Shown here: positions 1 to 11,680 of the stretch, in pieces
Layout: each line of letters starts with the position of its first letter
Position numbering within the stretch: the first letter of the stretch is position 1
Assembly (NCBI GenBank): GCA_022453515.1
Contig: JAJNNY010000030.1
Span: forward strand, 124,001-188,000
DNA: 64,000 nt
Reading direction: 5' to 3'
Source of the DNA: Astrocystis sublimbata
Lineage: Eukaryota; Ascomycota; Sordariomycetes; Xylariales; Xylariaceae
The notes under the pieces: model-generated
What the model was told of the DNA's origin: nothing
Seen by the model: the letters and a program-made list of their open reading frames with translations, nothing else
Databases searched by the model: none
Translations under genes and position numbers: made by a program

Positions 1-989
1 TTACGCCAATCGCTCCTTGTTAATAAAACCATGGGCATTTAGTAACCTAGATGTATCGCCATCGCTATCTACTTACCTACCTAGCCATTTCCTGTGAAGT
101 GCACCATGTTACTTTCTATTAGTACTTGCGATGATTCTCATCCGTGTTAGGCTACCTATGACGTTACAGAAGCAATGATCATACACCTCATAAATGGTAA
201 CTGTTGGTAAAACCATTGAAGATTCGACCAATGTCGTGCATGTCAACTGCTATAGCAGGGCAGTCCGGGGCACGATCAAGACCATAACCTAGAAACAGGA
301 CCGCTACGGTGACGATTCCGGAGCCAGCTAACTCGGAGCGCCACCGCGGACGGTAGACTTTGGGACTGTATAGTTTCATACGACGGCCTCGGACGGCCAA
401 GGTACACAGGCACACACTGCTAACTGACCTAGTGTGCGGCATACAAATGCAGCCTTTCCGCTCGCTGGCAGCGCTGGGTGAACCCGGTTCCCTGCTCGAC
501 GACCATCTGCGCCACAAAGCAACGGATGGCCATCCTACATCCCACTTTTGGGTGAGATCAGTCTACCTTATTTCAGTGTCTATTGGTTCACGTACATGGT
601 GAGTAGGTAGTGGGCCGCATGTGTGGGATCGTCTGTGCATGAGGCACCTAATCAAGTGGGAATCTCCATTACTGTCAGTCCCGCCAGGACCCTGCACATG
701 CGCCTATTTGATGTGTCCAGCGGCCTAAACTGTCACACACCAGCACAACCGACAGGGTGCACCGGATGCTTTCAGCTAGAAGGGTGCAATTACTAGTAGA
801 AAGGGTGTACATAGTGAATTCGCAAATCTATGCACAGCTACAAATGAACATGGGATGCGTTCCCTCTCTCGCACCCGTCTCCCATTTCATCCACCAACAC
901 TAATCGTTACTTAAACTCCCCTTCTAGTAAAATAATATTTAACCCTATCTATGTTTCGCTTTTACCTGTTTATTTTCACATTAATAAAC
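1..989. other. Gene-free flank
   Basis: No convincing gene. The open frames here are short, start in odd contexts and have no paralogue in the window. The last 100 bases before the first small membrane-protein gene are pyrimidine-rich, as expected of a fungal promoter or 5' leader. Confidence 0.5.
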
Positions 990-1356
990 ATGACAACTAC
1001 AAGGCTTTCGCTCGAAATAATCGTTAACCTGGTGTTCGGTATCCTAGGCTGCATCATATCCCTAGGCGGCGTTGCTGCAACTATATACATTGGGCGAAAG
1101 CAGCGCAATAACCGTCACGATCTAGAAAGAGGTATGTTATTCCGACTTTTTGATAACAAGTCGAGGATTCATATAGCTGCAGTGTAAACATGTACTGATT
1201 TATATATCCCGTGTAGCCGGAACAATCCTCCAACGTCAACATACCGTCCACCTTACTAGACAAGAAAGCCTTCGATCATTCGAAGGGTACAGCTACGACC
1301 ATAGTTCATTGCTTCCTCCGAACATTGTTGATGACAGGAGGAGCACTCGCTTCTGA
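990..1356 (+). CDS. Small single-span membrane protein, family copy A (intact)
   Basis: Two exons, 990-1131 and 1217-1356 (phase-1 intron, GTATGT..TAG), giving 93 aa. I do not recognise the family. Exon 1 encodes a short N-terminus (MTTTRLSLE), one hydrophobic helix at about residues 10-34 containing VFGILGC and GGVAATIYIG, then a basic stop-transfer segment GRKQRNNRHDLER. Exon 2 encodes a polar tail with QHTVH, RQESLRSFEGYS and a final LLPPN..D element. The start at 990 is chosen over the in-frame ATG at 951 because all five copies begin with M-[AT]-x-x-x-L-[SP]-LE. The short N-terminus followed by a basic flank suggests a single-span membrane protein with the tail in the cytoplasm. Function unknown; reality is supported by conservation of frame and intron across the copies. 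Confidence 0.75.
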
Positions 1357-3160
1357 ACCCGCCCACCTAAGCACAAACACCGCTTGAATACAAAGATCTA
1401 AGAGTCGGTTGATACAAGGATACCGCAGGCAGTCTAATTGTATGTACTCAGTTGGGGGTTTGAGATGTCAAGCACAGGGCTTTAGATATTGGAAAGGATA
1501 CTGCTATGTATGAGCCTCTAATGTAGAACATGGCAACATGCTAGTTTATGTACATTGTATTAACTTGCCTTCGCCACATCTACCTTGTTCGCAGCCATCT
1601 TCTAAGGCCAAGAGATACTAGAGTTCAAAGGTCTGAAAAGCCAAAGAGAAGGTAGGTAGACGGACGGTGCTCAACAAGGCTACGCGAACATTGGTACTGA
1701 ATTGGATGTTTTGGCGCATGCAGGCAGGTGCCGAACCGTGAGTTTGTGAGCCTCTTGGCTAAACATGCATGGGCCACCATTACGGATTAGCGTTGGGCCA
1801 AGCCCACCGCGGTTCTGGTGCACATCTATATCCGACCAGGCCGCTAATGGGCGTGCCCGGAACGAGACCTTACCTAATCCCTACCTGGTAAGAAGTAGAC
1901 CCCTAGATTGCATTCGAAATTGGTGCTTGTGAGAATCGCTATGGACACCAACCGCTACATAGATTTGCACTTGTACACAATTCCGGCATGTATTGCGAAA
2001 ATCAGATATCGGCCCTTGCGTGGTGAACAACAACATTATTTGTTGAGTGTGTCAATAAAGCGAACAGCTCTTATACTAGTATGTACATCCCATGATGCCA
2101 TAGAGTCCTGCGTAATGTACAAGTATTATGCTTACAGTACTGCCGAGTCGCATCCCTAACATTTCGACATTCCTGGATGCCTGGGGCTTGGGTATGGTAG
2201 TCTAACCTGTAGGGGCTAAGAGCCTTGGAAGCTTGCTTTATATTGGCCCGGAAGCTGGCACCTGGTAGATCAACGCTTACTTCCGTGGCGCGATGCTGGA
2301 GGGATTTCCCATAAAGCTGACAGTTATCTAGATGCTAGGCTATAAGATATAAGGTTGTATTGGATTTAAGTTGACTGTGTGAGCCAGCAGAATCTGTGAG
2401 GACCCAGATAGGTAGAATAAGATAGACTGTGGCTCCCTTCCGTAGTAGGTCCAACTGCTGGGCTGTGCTAGTCCCGTCTCTTAGGTATCATAAGTAGGCA
2501 GATACGGCGATTATGCAAACAGCTTTCCTCCAGCGTCCTTAGGGAATGAATGCCATGACCTGACCTATGTTGTGCCTCTAGCAGAGTCTTGATGCCCCCA
2601 AGGCCTCATCTTGTGCGAGTCATTTTGATACAGACAGTAGGATATCGTGAGGTTGTAGCAGTTATGCACAGCCCAATAACCCCCCTAACTCAATTCAGCA
2701 GAACGACACAGGAAGCCGGATGTGATAGGTACGTACAGAGAGCATGTATGGTAGCCTCCTGGTACAAATACTTTACCTGTGATCATGGTGTCCTGGACAA
2801 GTACAATCGTACACATAATGACTATTCGTGGTGCCATGCAGTAAGCACACTGTTGGAAATAATTCGGTCGGGCTGACATCGCCCATTTAGCAGCGGCCCA
2901 CAGTTGACAAACATAAACACCACACGACACAGCGTGTCTGATATAGGGCAGGAGAAGTGTTGCAGAGGACTGGTTAGGAGTATGACTACGCTCGTCCACG
3001 GATTGACCATACACCTCCTGAAGCATATAAAGCTGCTCATCCTGCCAGATCGGACGACCTAGGGCCCTGCCATTCTACCAACTAACAATTACGATCTAAT
3101 ATGCGATTCAAATAACGTCAGCTACTATCTAATACCACGTTTCCTCTTTTCCTGATGATA
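1357..3160. other. Spacer of tandem unit, no gene
   Basis: No gene supported. The first 100 bases past copy A resemble the bases just past copies B and C (CGCCCA followed by similar sequence), so the duplicated unit extends beyond the coding part. The remainder has diverged. Overlapping open frames at 2589-3040 on both strands look random. Confidence 0.45.
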
Positions 3161-3559
3161 ATGGCAGCTTCGAATCTCTCCCTCGAAACGACCGTTAACA
3201 TAATTTTCGGTACCTTGGGCTGTCTTATTGCCTTATTTGGCATTGCTGCAACAATATGGGTGGGACGAAAGAGGCGTCACAAAGATGCCGACTTAGAACG
3301 TACATCAACTTAAGAAATATCTTTGCCTTCATACTAGATACTTGCCAAAATCATGCCAATAATGAGTGATTGGAGCTTTGCATTGCTAAGAATATACTAA
3401 TTATCTCTGTTTCATTCAGCCGGGATGGAGCTTCGACATCAACACACCGTTCACCTTACACAACAAGAAATACTGTGATTATTCAAAGGTTATAGCAACG
3501 GCTACAGTTCATCACTGCCTTCGAACATGATTGACGGCAGAGGTGATGCTCGCTTTTGA
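3161..3559 (+). pseudogene. Small membrane protein family, copy B (premature stop)
   Basis: Exon 1 3161-3299, intron 3300-3419, exon 2 from 3420. Exon 1 matches copy A throughout: MAASNLSLE start, hydrophobic span with IIFGTLGCLIALFGIAATI, then the basic GRKRRHKDADLE. Exon 2 runs AGMELRHQHTVHLTQQEIL in line with copy A and then meets TGA at 3476-3478, where copies A and C have CGA (Arg). The same frame then continues with FKGYS..SSSLPSN and ends at 3557-3559 at the equivalent stop of copy A. As written it would give 65 aa instead of about 92. Either a pseudogene or a truncated product that keeps the membrane span. Confidence 0.65.
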
Positions 3560-5581
3560 TTTCGCCCACTTGGATACAGGAGAACCTAAAAGCGCATCAG
3601 TTGCTAAGGGAGGGTAGACGTGCATGGCACTACATGCTAAGGTTGTATGTTTGAGATAGGACCTCTGAGATGTGAGATATATGGCGTTATAGTGGAATGA
3701 TAGAAAGGGAATCGAACAATGATAACTACTATATATAAGGCCCATAAAATCAGAATATATTATGTACTACCTATTTACTGCAATAAGTTCGAGGTTTAAA
3801 AAATTGTTGGCAAAGATTACCTACCTGAAGCGACACGGGTAAGCTAAGCTGAAATGGAGGGGTTCTGGAGCTATCCGCCTAGGGGCACGTTGGTTAGCGC
3901 GGGGTCTCCCGACGTTACGGCGCTAGGCGGGCCATCGGCTTTAATGACTGGGTATCAGTTCATGATGAAACCCCCAACAATACCTAATCTCGACTTGGAA
4001 CTAAATCAAAGTACATGTACAGGCTAAAGACTCAAGTCACAGTTCGTACGTATATGGATCCTTTAAGAACGGCTAGTTTGATAGAGATGAGACATTGCAG
4101 TAGGAATGTGTTGGTAGGCAAGTAAACCGTGAATTGAGGTAGGGAGGTACTTAGTGAGCTACGGAAGCCGCAAGCCTACGGCAAATTTATTGTTTGGAAC
4201 TTGGAAGCACTCGAGGTTGGTTCGTCCATCACTTTGGTTCACGCCTGTCTAGCGCCCGTATTTCTTATCTTCGGCCCCCCATCCACGCATCCGCTTCGCT
4301 CGTCCTTGCATGAATGCACTCGCTATCTAGTCGCGTCTGCCCATCTCTAATTATGCCCTTCTCTTATACGCATGATCAGAACTACACGTGGTGTATTGGG
4401 CGCTCGGGTGCTGCCAGAGTATCCCGCTGATGAACCGCCTCATCGATCATTCGCAGACCTTGCCGCTCGATGGATTTGAAGCCGCTCTGGAATTGTGTTT
4501 CCAGCTAGCTTAGTAATTTACTAGTAGTCACTCTGCTAGCTAGTAGCTGACCTTGAAACCCCAAGGGACAATCCTACACTCAAAATCTGATGATACCTTT
4601 AACTCTGTCATGTAAGTACGTGGTAGCAAGTGCATACTTACTATACAGCCAAGAATCTGCTTATCTGCTTCATAGTTTGGTATCTTTAATAAAAAGTATA
4701 TAGATGTTGCTAGATCTATAGAATTTAACGATGAGAATCATTGGGGCCATGCCTGTATTTTTGAGAGCCAGAATTTAGGGCGCTCTAATAACTACCTAAA
4801 TGGCTTAATAGAAAGCACGGCTCTTATCCAGGACAAACAAATGGGCGTTCTATCAACGCCTAGCCTCGACGCCGTATTTTGTGCACCTATGATGTAATTA
4901 TACAGTTTCTTTTTCTAAGTGTGTATGGCTTTTCGAAGCAAACTCTATGAAACTATCATAGCAGGGATCATCTCCTATGTGATCTTACACAACCTCTCAG
5001 CAGTATACACGGAAAAGGATGTTAATGAATACTTAAGCTTATGATGACAACTTCCCAGCTAAGATATAGTGTTGTTCCAACGATGTACAGAGATAAGAGA
5101 GTAAGTACTGTTTATCATATAAGCCGTCGAAACATGCTCGTAAACCTAGCCACTATGGACTTGACATGTCGCACATCTCCGAAGCTCTAGGTAAGCGAGC
5201 AGATACACACACCTTTTTTACACATGTGTCCAAAGTCGCCATGTCCCATTGACTGCCGTTACTAGAAGGATATGGCGCCACGGCTAGCTTCAAATGAGGG
5301 TTGGGGTAGGACAAACCTTATGCAGCCAGGTAGGTACCGTACGGGTGCAGGACGATGTAACCTGGAGTCTACGCAACTCACACATACATGAGGCGCTCTT
5401 GCCATGCCTAGAACGTGGAGTAGACCTCATGGAATATAAGATGCCTCTCCTTTCTGAGATAGATCTATCGAGGTCTGTTTTTCTATTTCCCTTCAACTAT
5501 CTGACACACTTGATGGTCTTTTCTTCTTATACATAACAACGTTCACATTCAAAGGATACCCCTACTCACACCTCGTTTGAA
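3560..5581. other. Spacer of tandem unit, no gene
   Basis: No gene supported. At about 3640-3700 there is a stretch (GTATGTTTGAG...GAGATATATGG) that recurs in diverged form about 6115-6155 downstream of copy C, a trace of the duplicated unit. The open frame at 5294-5536 just upstream of copy C lies in its leader and has no paralogue. Confidence 0.45.
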
Positions 5582-5971
5582 ATGACGGCAAGAAGTCTAC
5601 CGCTCGAGACGGTTGTCAACATAGTCTTCAGGATACTGGGCTGTCTCATATCCATTGGCGGCATTGCGGCGACTATTTATATTGGACACAAGCAGCTTTA
5701 TAAACGCGCCGATATAGAGCGTAAGTAACTCTAGGCCTTCGCCCATAAAAGGATATCTCTTATAACTGCAACGACTGGTCTAATCCAACACTCTCAAATA
5801 GTCGGGCTCCTACGTCAACGCCAACACACCGTTCACCACATACGTCAAGAAACTGTTCGATCCTTTGAGGGTTCCAGCCGCAGCCATAGCCACATTCCAT
5901 TGCTGCCTGCAAATGATCTTGATGGAAGGGACACCATGTTCGCCCATTTGGACAAAGGGAACGCAATATGA
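5582..5971 (+). CDS. Small single-span membrane protein, family copy C (intact)
   Basis: Two exons, 5582-5720 and 5802-5971 (phase-1 intron, GTAAGT..TAG), giving 102 aa. It starts MTARSLPLE, followed by one hydrophobic span (VFRILGCLISIGGIAATIYIG), a basic segment with HKQLYKRADIE, then the tail QRQHTVH, RQETVRSFEGSS and LLPAND. The tail runs about nine residues past the point where copies A and B stop. The extra residues (from AHLDKGNAI) correspond to bases that lie beyond the stop codon in A and B, so a small deletion removed the old stop and recruited former 3' sequence. Function unknown. Confidence 0.72.
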
Positions 5972-7733
5972 CTTTAAGGTGTATTGGTTATTACAGAGAG
6001 GTAGTCTTAGGGTTGTATATGTCATAGCGGACGGATTTTCAGAACGCGCTCAACAAGCATGATGATGCTCACGATGTTCGAAGTCGTAAATTTCGAAGAT
6101 GTGTACACACAAGGTATACATGTTTGAGGGAGCATGAGATATATCATTGACAGAAATGGATTTCGAATCTTTGTTGGGAAGCGTGTAAGGGCTGTCTAAT
6201 TTCGCAATGAGCTCAGGGTAGTGATGCTGGCCGTCCCGTGGAGGTTATTGAGTTTTCACCTGGACGGTCAGTTCGTCCTACATATTAGCATGACTAGTAC
6301 CAGGGGGTGTGTCATTCCATGGGAGGCAAAGCAAGGGTATTGCCTTCACCTTACCGAAACACGTCAGGTTCTCAAAGTTTGCAGAATGATTCTTGCACTT
6401 TCAAATTAAGTAGATAGCCTCAGTGCCTGGCCCGCCTGGTATCGAAACCGGACAGGGATATTTGCCAATACGTAGATCGACGCTAGCTCCAGCAAGCCAA
6501 AAGAAAGTAGCAGAGAGATTACCCGGGGCCCGGACGCTAGTTCCCAGATAGGAGATTTTGCAACCAATGAGTGAAGTTCACTCCCGCTGTCTCGTGCCCC
6601 CACTCAGCTCAGCTGAATATCTAGGCGAAAGAACCCGTTCGGTAAAATCGCAGCCGGGAGGGCGCCGCGGAGGCAACGGGCAAGCCAGTTACATCATTCG
6701 AAGAAATTGTCAAGAGGATGATGCTGTTGCATCTATTGAGATCAGCTCATTTCTATTAACAAACAAACATTACATGTACAGGGCTAAATTCATTATTTCC
6801 AGACTAACACAACAACCCGGGATCGAGTATACTGAAGCCGATCTCTAGGCGTCAGAATGATATGTGTATCCAAACAGCTTCGTTGCGATGTCAATTTCAC
6901 AAAAAAAAAAAAATGATAAGGGCGATGTGATGCTGTGTGAGATTGTGTGGCTACGTCGCCATGATTATCCTCAAACGTGCAGGGCGTCCGGCAGGCTGCC
7001 AGTAGTGGAGGCGAATGCATTGATACCACCATACCTAGGTAGGTACATGATAAAGAATCCGACGGGCCGCTCGGGTACTCCACAACGTACAATTTCCGTA
7101 CCGGCCGAGACATGCTGACCATGCGAGCTCAAGTCTTTCGAGTACTTCCAAGCTCCTTTCTGGAAGTGTTTAGGGCTGGTTCTGCAAGGAGGCCCGACAG
7201 CGTCCTGACCGTTTCGTCATCTTTCTCTCCACTTTAATATCGAGGCCCCCCTGTAGGAGGTCCTCCCCCCCTGTTGGACTCTAATTCCCCCACCCCTTGT
7301 TGGATTCCAGCTCAGCCAGCTAGGTTTGTTGAGCCGTGCAGTTAGCCTAGCCGAATCCTATCTAATGTTACCTCGTTGACACTTGCGTCTTCGATGCTCC
7401 GCAAAGTCCCTTTCTGAGAATCAATCCCTCTCCATCCTTTTTTTCGTTTGGGCACACACCCACTTAGAGATCGTTTCTGACCAGGCACACGTAGCGGTCA
7501 CTTGAGATCACACTCATTCTCTAGTTGATCGTAAGCTGCCATCGTGAAGTATTTGAAGGCAGTATGCCTTACGTAGCATAAAATGTTCCCTCTCCTGCCA
7601 GACTAGTCAACATAGGTTCCCACTACTTATACTACTAATATGATCATGTTTAGTATATGATTCACGCGATTCTCATATATACAGCACGATTTTTTATCGA
7701 AACCCACTCGTACTTGTGTGTATACCGATAGCA
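5972..7733. other. Spacer of tandem unit, no gene
   Basis: No gene supported. Holds a run of about 13 A at 6900-6913, a pyrimidine-rich stretch at about 7240-7310 and a TACC/GGTA palindromic cluster near 7036. Several open frames of 60-110 codons on both strands overlap one another and look random. Confidence 0.4.
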
Positions 7734-8160
7734 ATGGCGTCTTCCACCCTCTCGCTCGAAACAATTGTTAGCATAGTGTTCGGAATTCTGGGCTGCCTTA
7801 TTGCTCTAAGCGGTGTTGTTGCAACACTACACGTTGCGTGAAACAAACGCAACAGACGTGACGACCTTGAACGTGAGCATATGCGTTCCCGAGTTATCTT
7901 AGCAACATAATAGCAGTCTATAGAGCTATAGTAGAGACATGTACTAACTCAACGCCTCTCTACAGTTGGGATCATGCTGCAACCTCAGCACCAACAAACC
8001 TATCACCGCCTATCACGGCAGCAAACCGTCCAGACCTTCGAAAGCTACGGCCGTGGTCAAAGTTACGAATCCCTTGCTGCCTCCGAAAACTATCGATGAC
8101 GAGAGGAACGATCCGCACTCCCGCAACAGCCGACATGAACACAGGCTCGACAGGAAATAG
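7734..8160 (+). pseudogene. Small membrane protein family, copy D (stop and frameshift)
   Basis: Exon 1 7734-7872, intron 7873-7965, exon 2 from 7966. It opens MASSTLSLETIVSIVFGILG like its paralogues, but after the hydrophobic span the codon that is CGA in copies A, B and E is TGA at 7839-7841. Exon 2 reads GIMLQPQHQQTY...QTVQTFESYGRGQSY, then one extra base near 8065-8075 relative to copy E moves the frame. In the shifted frame the sequence resumes as PPKTIDDERNDPHSRNSR and ends at 8160, matching the tail of copy E. Two independent lesions make this a pseudogene. It is closest to copy E, not to A-C, in exon 2. Confidence 0.72.
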
Positions 8161-9158
8161 TACGCGGGCCCATGAGTGTGTTGGTTGACATACCAAGGAG
8201 TTTACCGAACAATATCCACAAGGGGCGGTACGGTTTCGCAAGGAAAGGCCATCATATAGAGGCATCGAACCTGTTTGTTTGTTAAAAGTTAGGATTTGGG
8301 ATCATTTAAATGAAGGATAAACGGGATTAGAATGGCAGAACAACATTGGATATTCAAGCTTCAGTATCAATTTTGAAGTTATGTTGACGACATTCCACGC
8401 TGGTGCACAACCTTGAATAGAGGACGACTGAGCCAGACGCGGGATGCGATGAAGGTAGTCTAGGTAGGTAAGCGGTGAAGGTGATTATTGATACCAAAAC
8501 CAGGGAAACCAATCAGTATGCTTGGAGACATCAGCAAGAGACAAGATTGGGGAAAGGGGGGTCGAATTCTGCTGCTAGGATTGTCGGCATGTGTGAGGTA
8601 AGGTACCTACCTAGGTAGGGGTAGCGTGGGGTCTCTCGAACTTAACAATCAAAGCTGGAGACGGGAGGGAGACGTGGTTTCGCGGGCGCTATTTGCTAGG
8701 GTAGGTAGTGCTGGGTAGATGCTGGACGAGTTTTAACGACTTGATGACGTCCAGTACGACCTCGACGGCCTTGGGTTCGGCGTGGGTAGCCTGGATTAGT
8801 GGGGATGGGGCTTCAAGTGGATCTTCCCCACTCGCTCGCGCTACTAGTACAGATATAGTAACAAGGTTGTGGCTCCACCATGAACCAACCAAAGCTTCCG
8901 TCGCAGCACTCGGCACTGGTGAACTGCCCGCATTTTGAACTATAGATCACCACCTGGCAATAGACTTAGATGGGGGAGCAAAGCTCTAATATTTAGATCC
9001 GATTCTACCATGCCGATTTAATAGCCCATATAGAGAGAATGCCCCAAATTCTAACGTATGATAAACATGTTCGATGCCTGTCTCAATGTGGCCCGCCATT
9101 GGGAACCATTCCACACCTGGTGTAAATTCCAAATTCCCCCATCATAGCACCAACATAC
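8161..9158. other. Spacer between convergent copies D and E
   Basis: No gene supported. Contains a TACC/GGTA palindromic cluster near 8598-8622. The pair of opposed frames at 8689-8938 are complements of each other with no sign of selection. Confidence 0.4.
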
Positions 9159-9610
9159 TCATGAGCCCAAGCACTTCCTCTTGTTCTCATATCGACTGTT
9201 GCAGAAGCGAGATCCGTTCCTCGCATCGATGTTGTTCGGAGGTAGTAAAGGACTGTAACTTTGACTGCGGCCGTAGCTCTCGAAAGTCTGGATGGTCTCT
9301 TGCCGTATGTGTTGGTGGTGGTGATAAATATGTTGCCATGGGCGAGGCGGGAGTTGAAGCATGATTCCGACTGCGTGATTGTTTGAATTAGCACCCAAAT
9401 TAACCAACGCTCTTCAGAATCTTCTCTTCTCGTCAAAACATGTCAGAAGCACATACGCTCATGATCCGGGTCGTCATGTCTCTTGCGCCGGTTAGACGGG
9501 TTTCGCGCAACGTAGATGGTTGCAACAATGCCCCCAAGTGCGATGAGACAGCCCAAGACCCCGAAGACTATGTTTATAATTATTTCGAGTGAGAGACCTT
9601 CTGCCGCCAT
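9159..9610 (-). CDS. Small single-span membrane protein, family copy E (intact, inverted)
   Basis: Two exons on the minus strand, 9610-9457 and 9370-9159 (intron 9371-9456, phase 1), giving 121 aa, the longest member. It starts MAAEGLSLE, then one hydrophobic span (IVFGVLGCLIALGGIVATIYV), a longer basic linker ARNPSNRRKRHDD, and a tail with His/Gln-rich residues, RQETIQTFESYGRSQSY, LLPPNNIDARN and a basic C-terminus. The start at 9610 is preferred to the upstream in-frame ATG at 9721 because it aligns with the other copies. It faces copies A-D. The open frame at 9083-9436 on the same strand is an intron-retaining overlap and not a separate gene. Confidence 0.75.
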
Positions 9611-9834
9611 TTCTATTGGTATTCGAGTGACAGCGTTTATAAGAATTGTACTCGAAGATAAGCTCAATATGGACCGAATAAGTTGATGAGGTTGTGTTTG
9701 GGGTCTGTGGAAATGGGCCAAATCTTGAACTTACAAGCCGTCGCACTTGACGGCAGGTGCTGTGTGATTGGTGAACGCTGGCCAATTGCATTGGCTTAAT
9801 ACTCGTAGATCTCTGCATGTGGAGAGCCAAGCCC

Positions 9835-9918
9835 GCGGTGGAAGCATTTAATGATCATTCCCACCTATCTACAACAACTAGTTTGGGTGGGTCAATGATC
9901 ATTAAATCTTTCCACCGC
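9835..9918. repeat. Hairpin-forming inverted repeat
   Basis: Arms 9835-9865 and 9885-9918 are near-perfect reverse complements. Both read GCGGTGGAA, two variable bases, ATTTAATGATCATT, then CCCACC, and they enclose a loop of 19 bases. It lies about 225-310 bases upstream of the start of copy E. It could be a folded-back mobile-element relic or a regulatory hairpin. Confidence 0.7.
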
Positions 9919-11538
9919 ATGCCAAGAGATTTCAATAATACTGTAGGCCAATGAAATTAGAAGGGCCCCTGCCCTGAGCTACCAATAGCACCTTCGGCGA
10001 CTTCCTAGGAAGTCGTAGTTGTTGTTCTGCACACGAATATCCAGCTTAGGATAAAGCTGCACGCAATTGGGCTGTAGTATCGAAGGGAAAGCTTTAGAAT
10101 CCCGATTACATGATCGAAATATGACTGATTAGTGGCTAGTTGCCTGGGTTTACTGAAATGTCCCAAAATTTCAAGTTGTCGTATGTCTACGCTCGGGCTC
10201 TAGCACTCTAGATTATCTAGTAGTCAGCATCGACTTAGGTAGCCATTATCATGATATCCGTCTAATAGTTGTGCGAAACACCATAAGCGCCCATTGCTAC
10301 ATACTTGTATCTATGAAATGGACTCGTAGAATGTAGAATCACACGCGATAAGATGTAGAGTTAAGGGAGGGAAAATGTATTAGATGTATGTGTGTCCTTG
10401 CTTTCCCCTCCTTAGCTGAGTGAAGACGCAATTGGGGCTGTATAGTAAGTACTGACTGCTGACCTAGGTACCTAAGGTAGGCGCATGTGGGATATGGTTA
10501 CATCGTGGCATCGTGGATGTGTGGTCGGGTGTCGAACACGGTCAGCGCTCCCCCCCCCCTCCCCATCTGTAAATCAGTTCGTCTCCATCTCCAACATAGA
10601 TAGTCAAGTACGAGGCGTAACACATGAAATGCAGGAAGTATAATTTGTCTTTTATAACAATGCAATCTAACTATTGATATCCGTTGCTAGCTACACTATC
10701 CATCAAAGCGGGAGTTCTATCCTGAACTTAGACATCGATTAAAATGACAACTTCCTTAATATGATTGTGCACGGTTGGCATATGAGTATCTAGAACCATC
10801 ACCCTATTCATCTATATATACCTATAGCTAATAACTACTACGATAATCCTCTACACCCTTAGATCGTCTTCAAACTAGCTGCCCAAATGCAAAAGTTACT
10901 GCCTAGGTATGTTTCGCACTCCAATTACAATAATGCGCACCGGTTTAGGGTAGGCGACCTGGGTCGAGGGGGTCGAGGAGGCCAAGTTGTCCGGATTATA
11001 CAACGAGGCTACCTAGCGAAAGAGTCGACAAGGTCATGATCTTGTACAGGGTAGCTCAAAGCGAATACAGGGATCCGGAGTCACTAGTCAACCTAGCCTA
11101 AAGCGCAGACTACTCCGTAAGAGGTATCTATCCATGGCGTGCATGGGGTGATAAAAGCCCATATACACCTAGAATCGAGATACCATCCGAGAGAGATCAT
11201 TCGTCGCCTTATTGTAGCCTACCCACCACCTTTCCCCAGCAAATTACATTTATAGTTCTCAAATTGGCAGTCAGACAAGACTATAAGGTTATGGAGGCGT
11301 GAAAAGGTGATGGGGAGGTAGGCGGGCTAGTAAGAAGGTATGGTGGGGTGGTGCTGTCGAGCCGTAGGTCATACCTAGGGGCCGAGGGGGCCTAGGTAGG
11401 TGTCCTGGGTTAGGTGTGCCAGATTAGTTCAAAGCCAACGTCACCAGCGGGACCAGTTAAGTAGAAACGCGACCCTCTTCTCTTGGCTCTGATTGTTTTA
11501 ATTGATTTCCATTGTCTGACGCGACCGAGTTTGGCCAG
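9919..11538. other. Gene-free spacer
   Basis: No gene supported. Contains a run of nine C at about 10550 and TACC/GGTA palindromic clusters near 10464 and 11372-11400. Confidence 0.45.
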
Positions 11539-11544
11539 ACGCGT
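11539..11544. promoter_or_regulatory. MCB-like element ACGCGT upstream of DPB11
   Basis: ACGCGT occurs 137 bases before the DPB11 start, with a related ACGCGA about 23 bases earlier. ACGCGT is the MluI cell-cycle box bound by MBF in yeasts and is common upstream of replication genes. A functional role here is inferred from the match and its position only. Confidence 0.35.
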
Positions 11545-11680
11545 GCGCCAAGCTTTCGACTCCAAAGACGTCTTTTGCACCGCCAGTACCAAACTCCCGA
11601 CTCGCAACTACTTTGTTACATCCGCATCCTGTTGCAATGTTTTGAGAAATCAACAGTGTTTGAAGCTCCGCCCAGTCTTC

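Noticed and set aside
188..602. Opposed 109- and 80-codon frames near the window start
   Set aside because: No start context, paralogue or splice support; they overlap one another on opposite strands.
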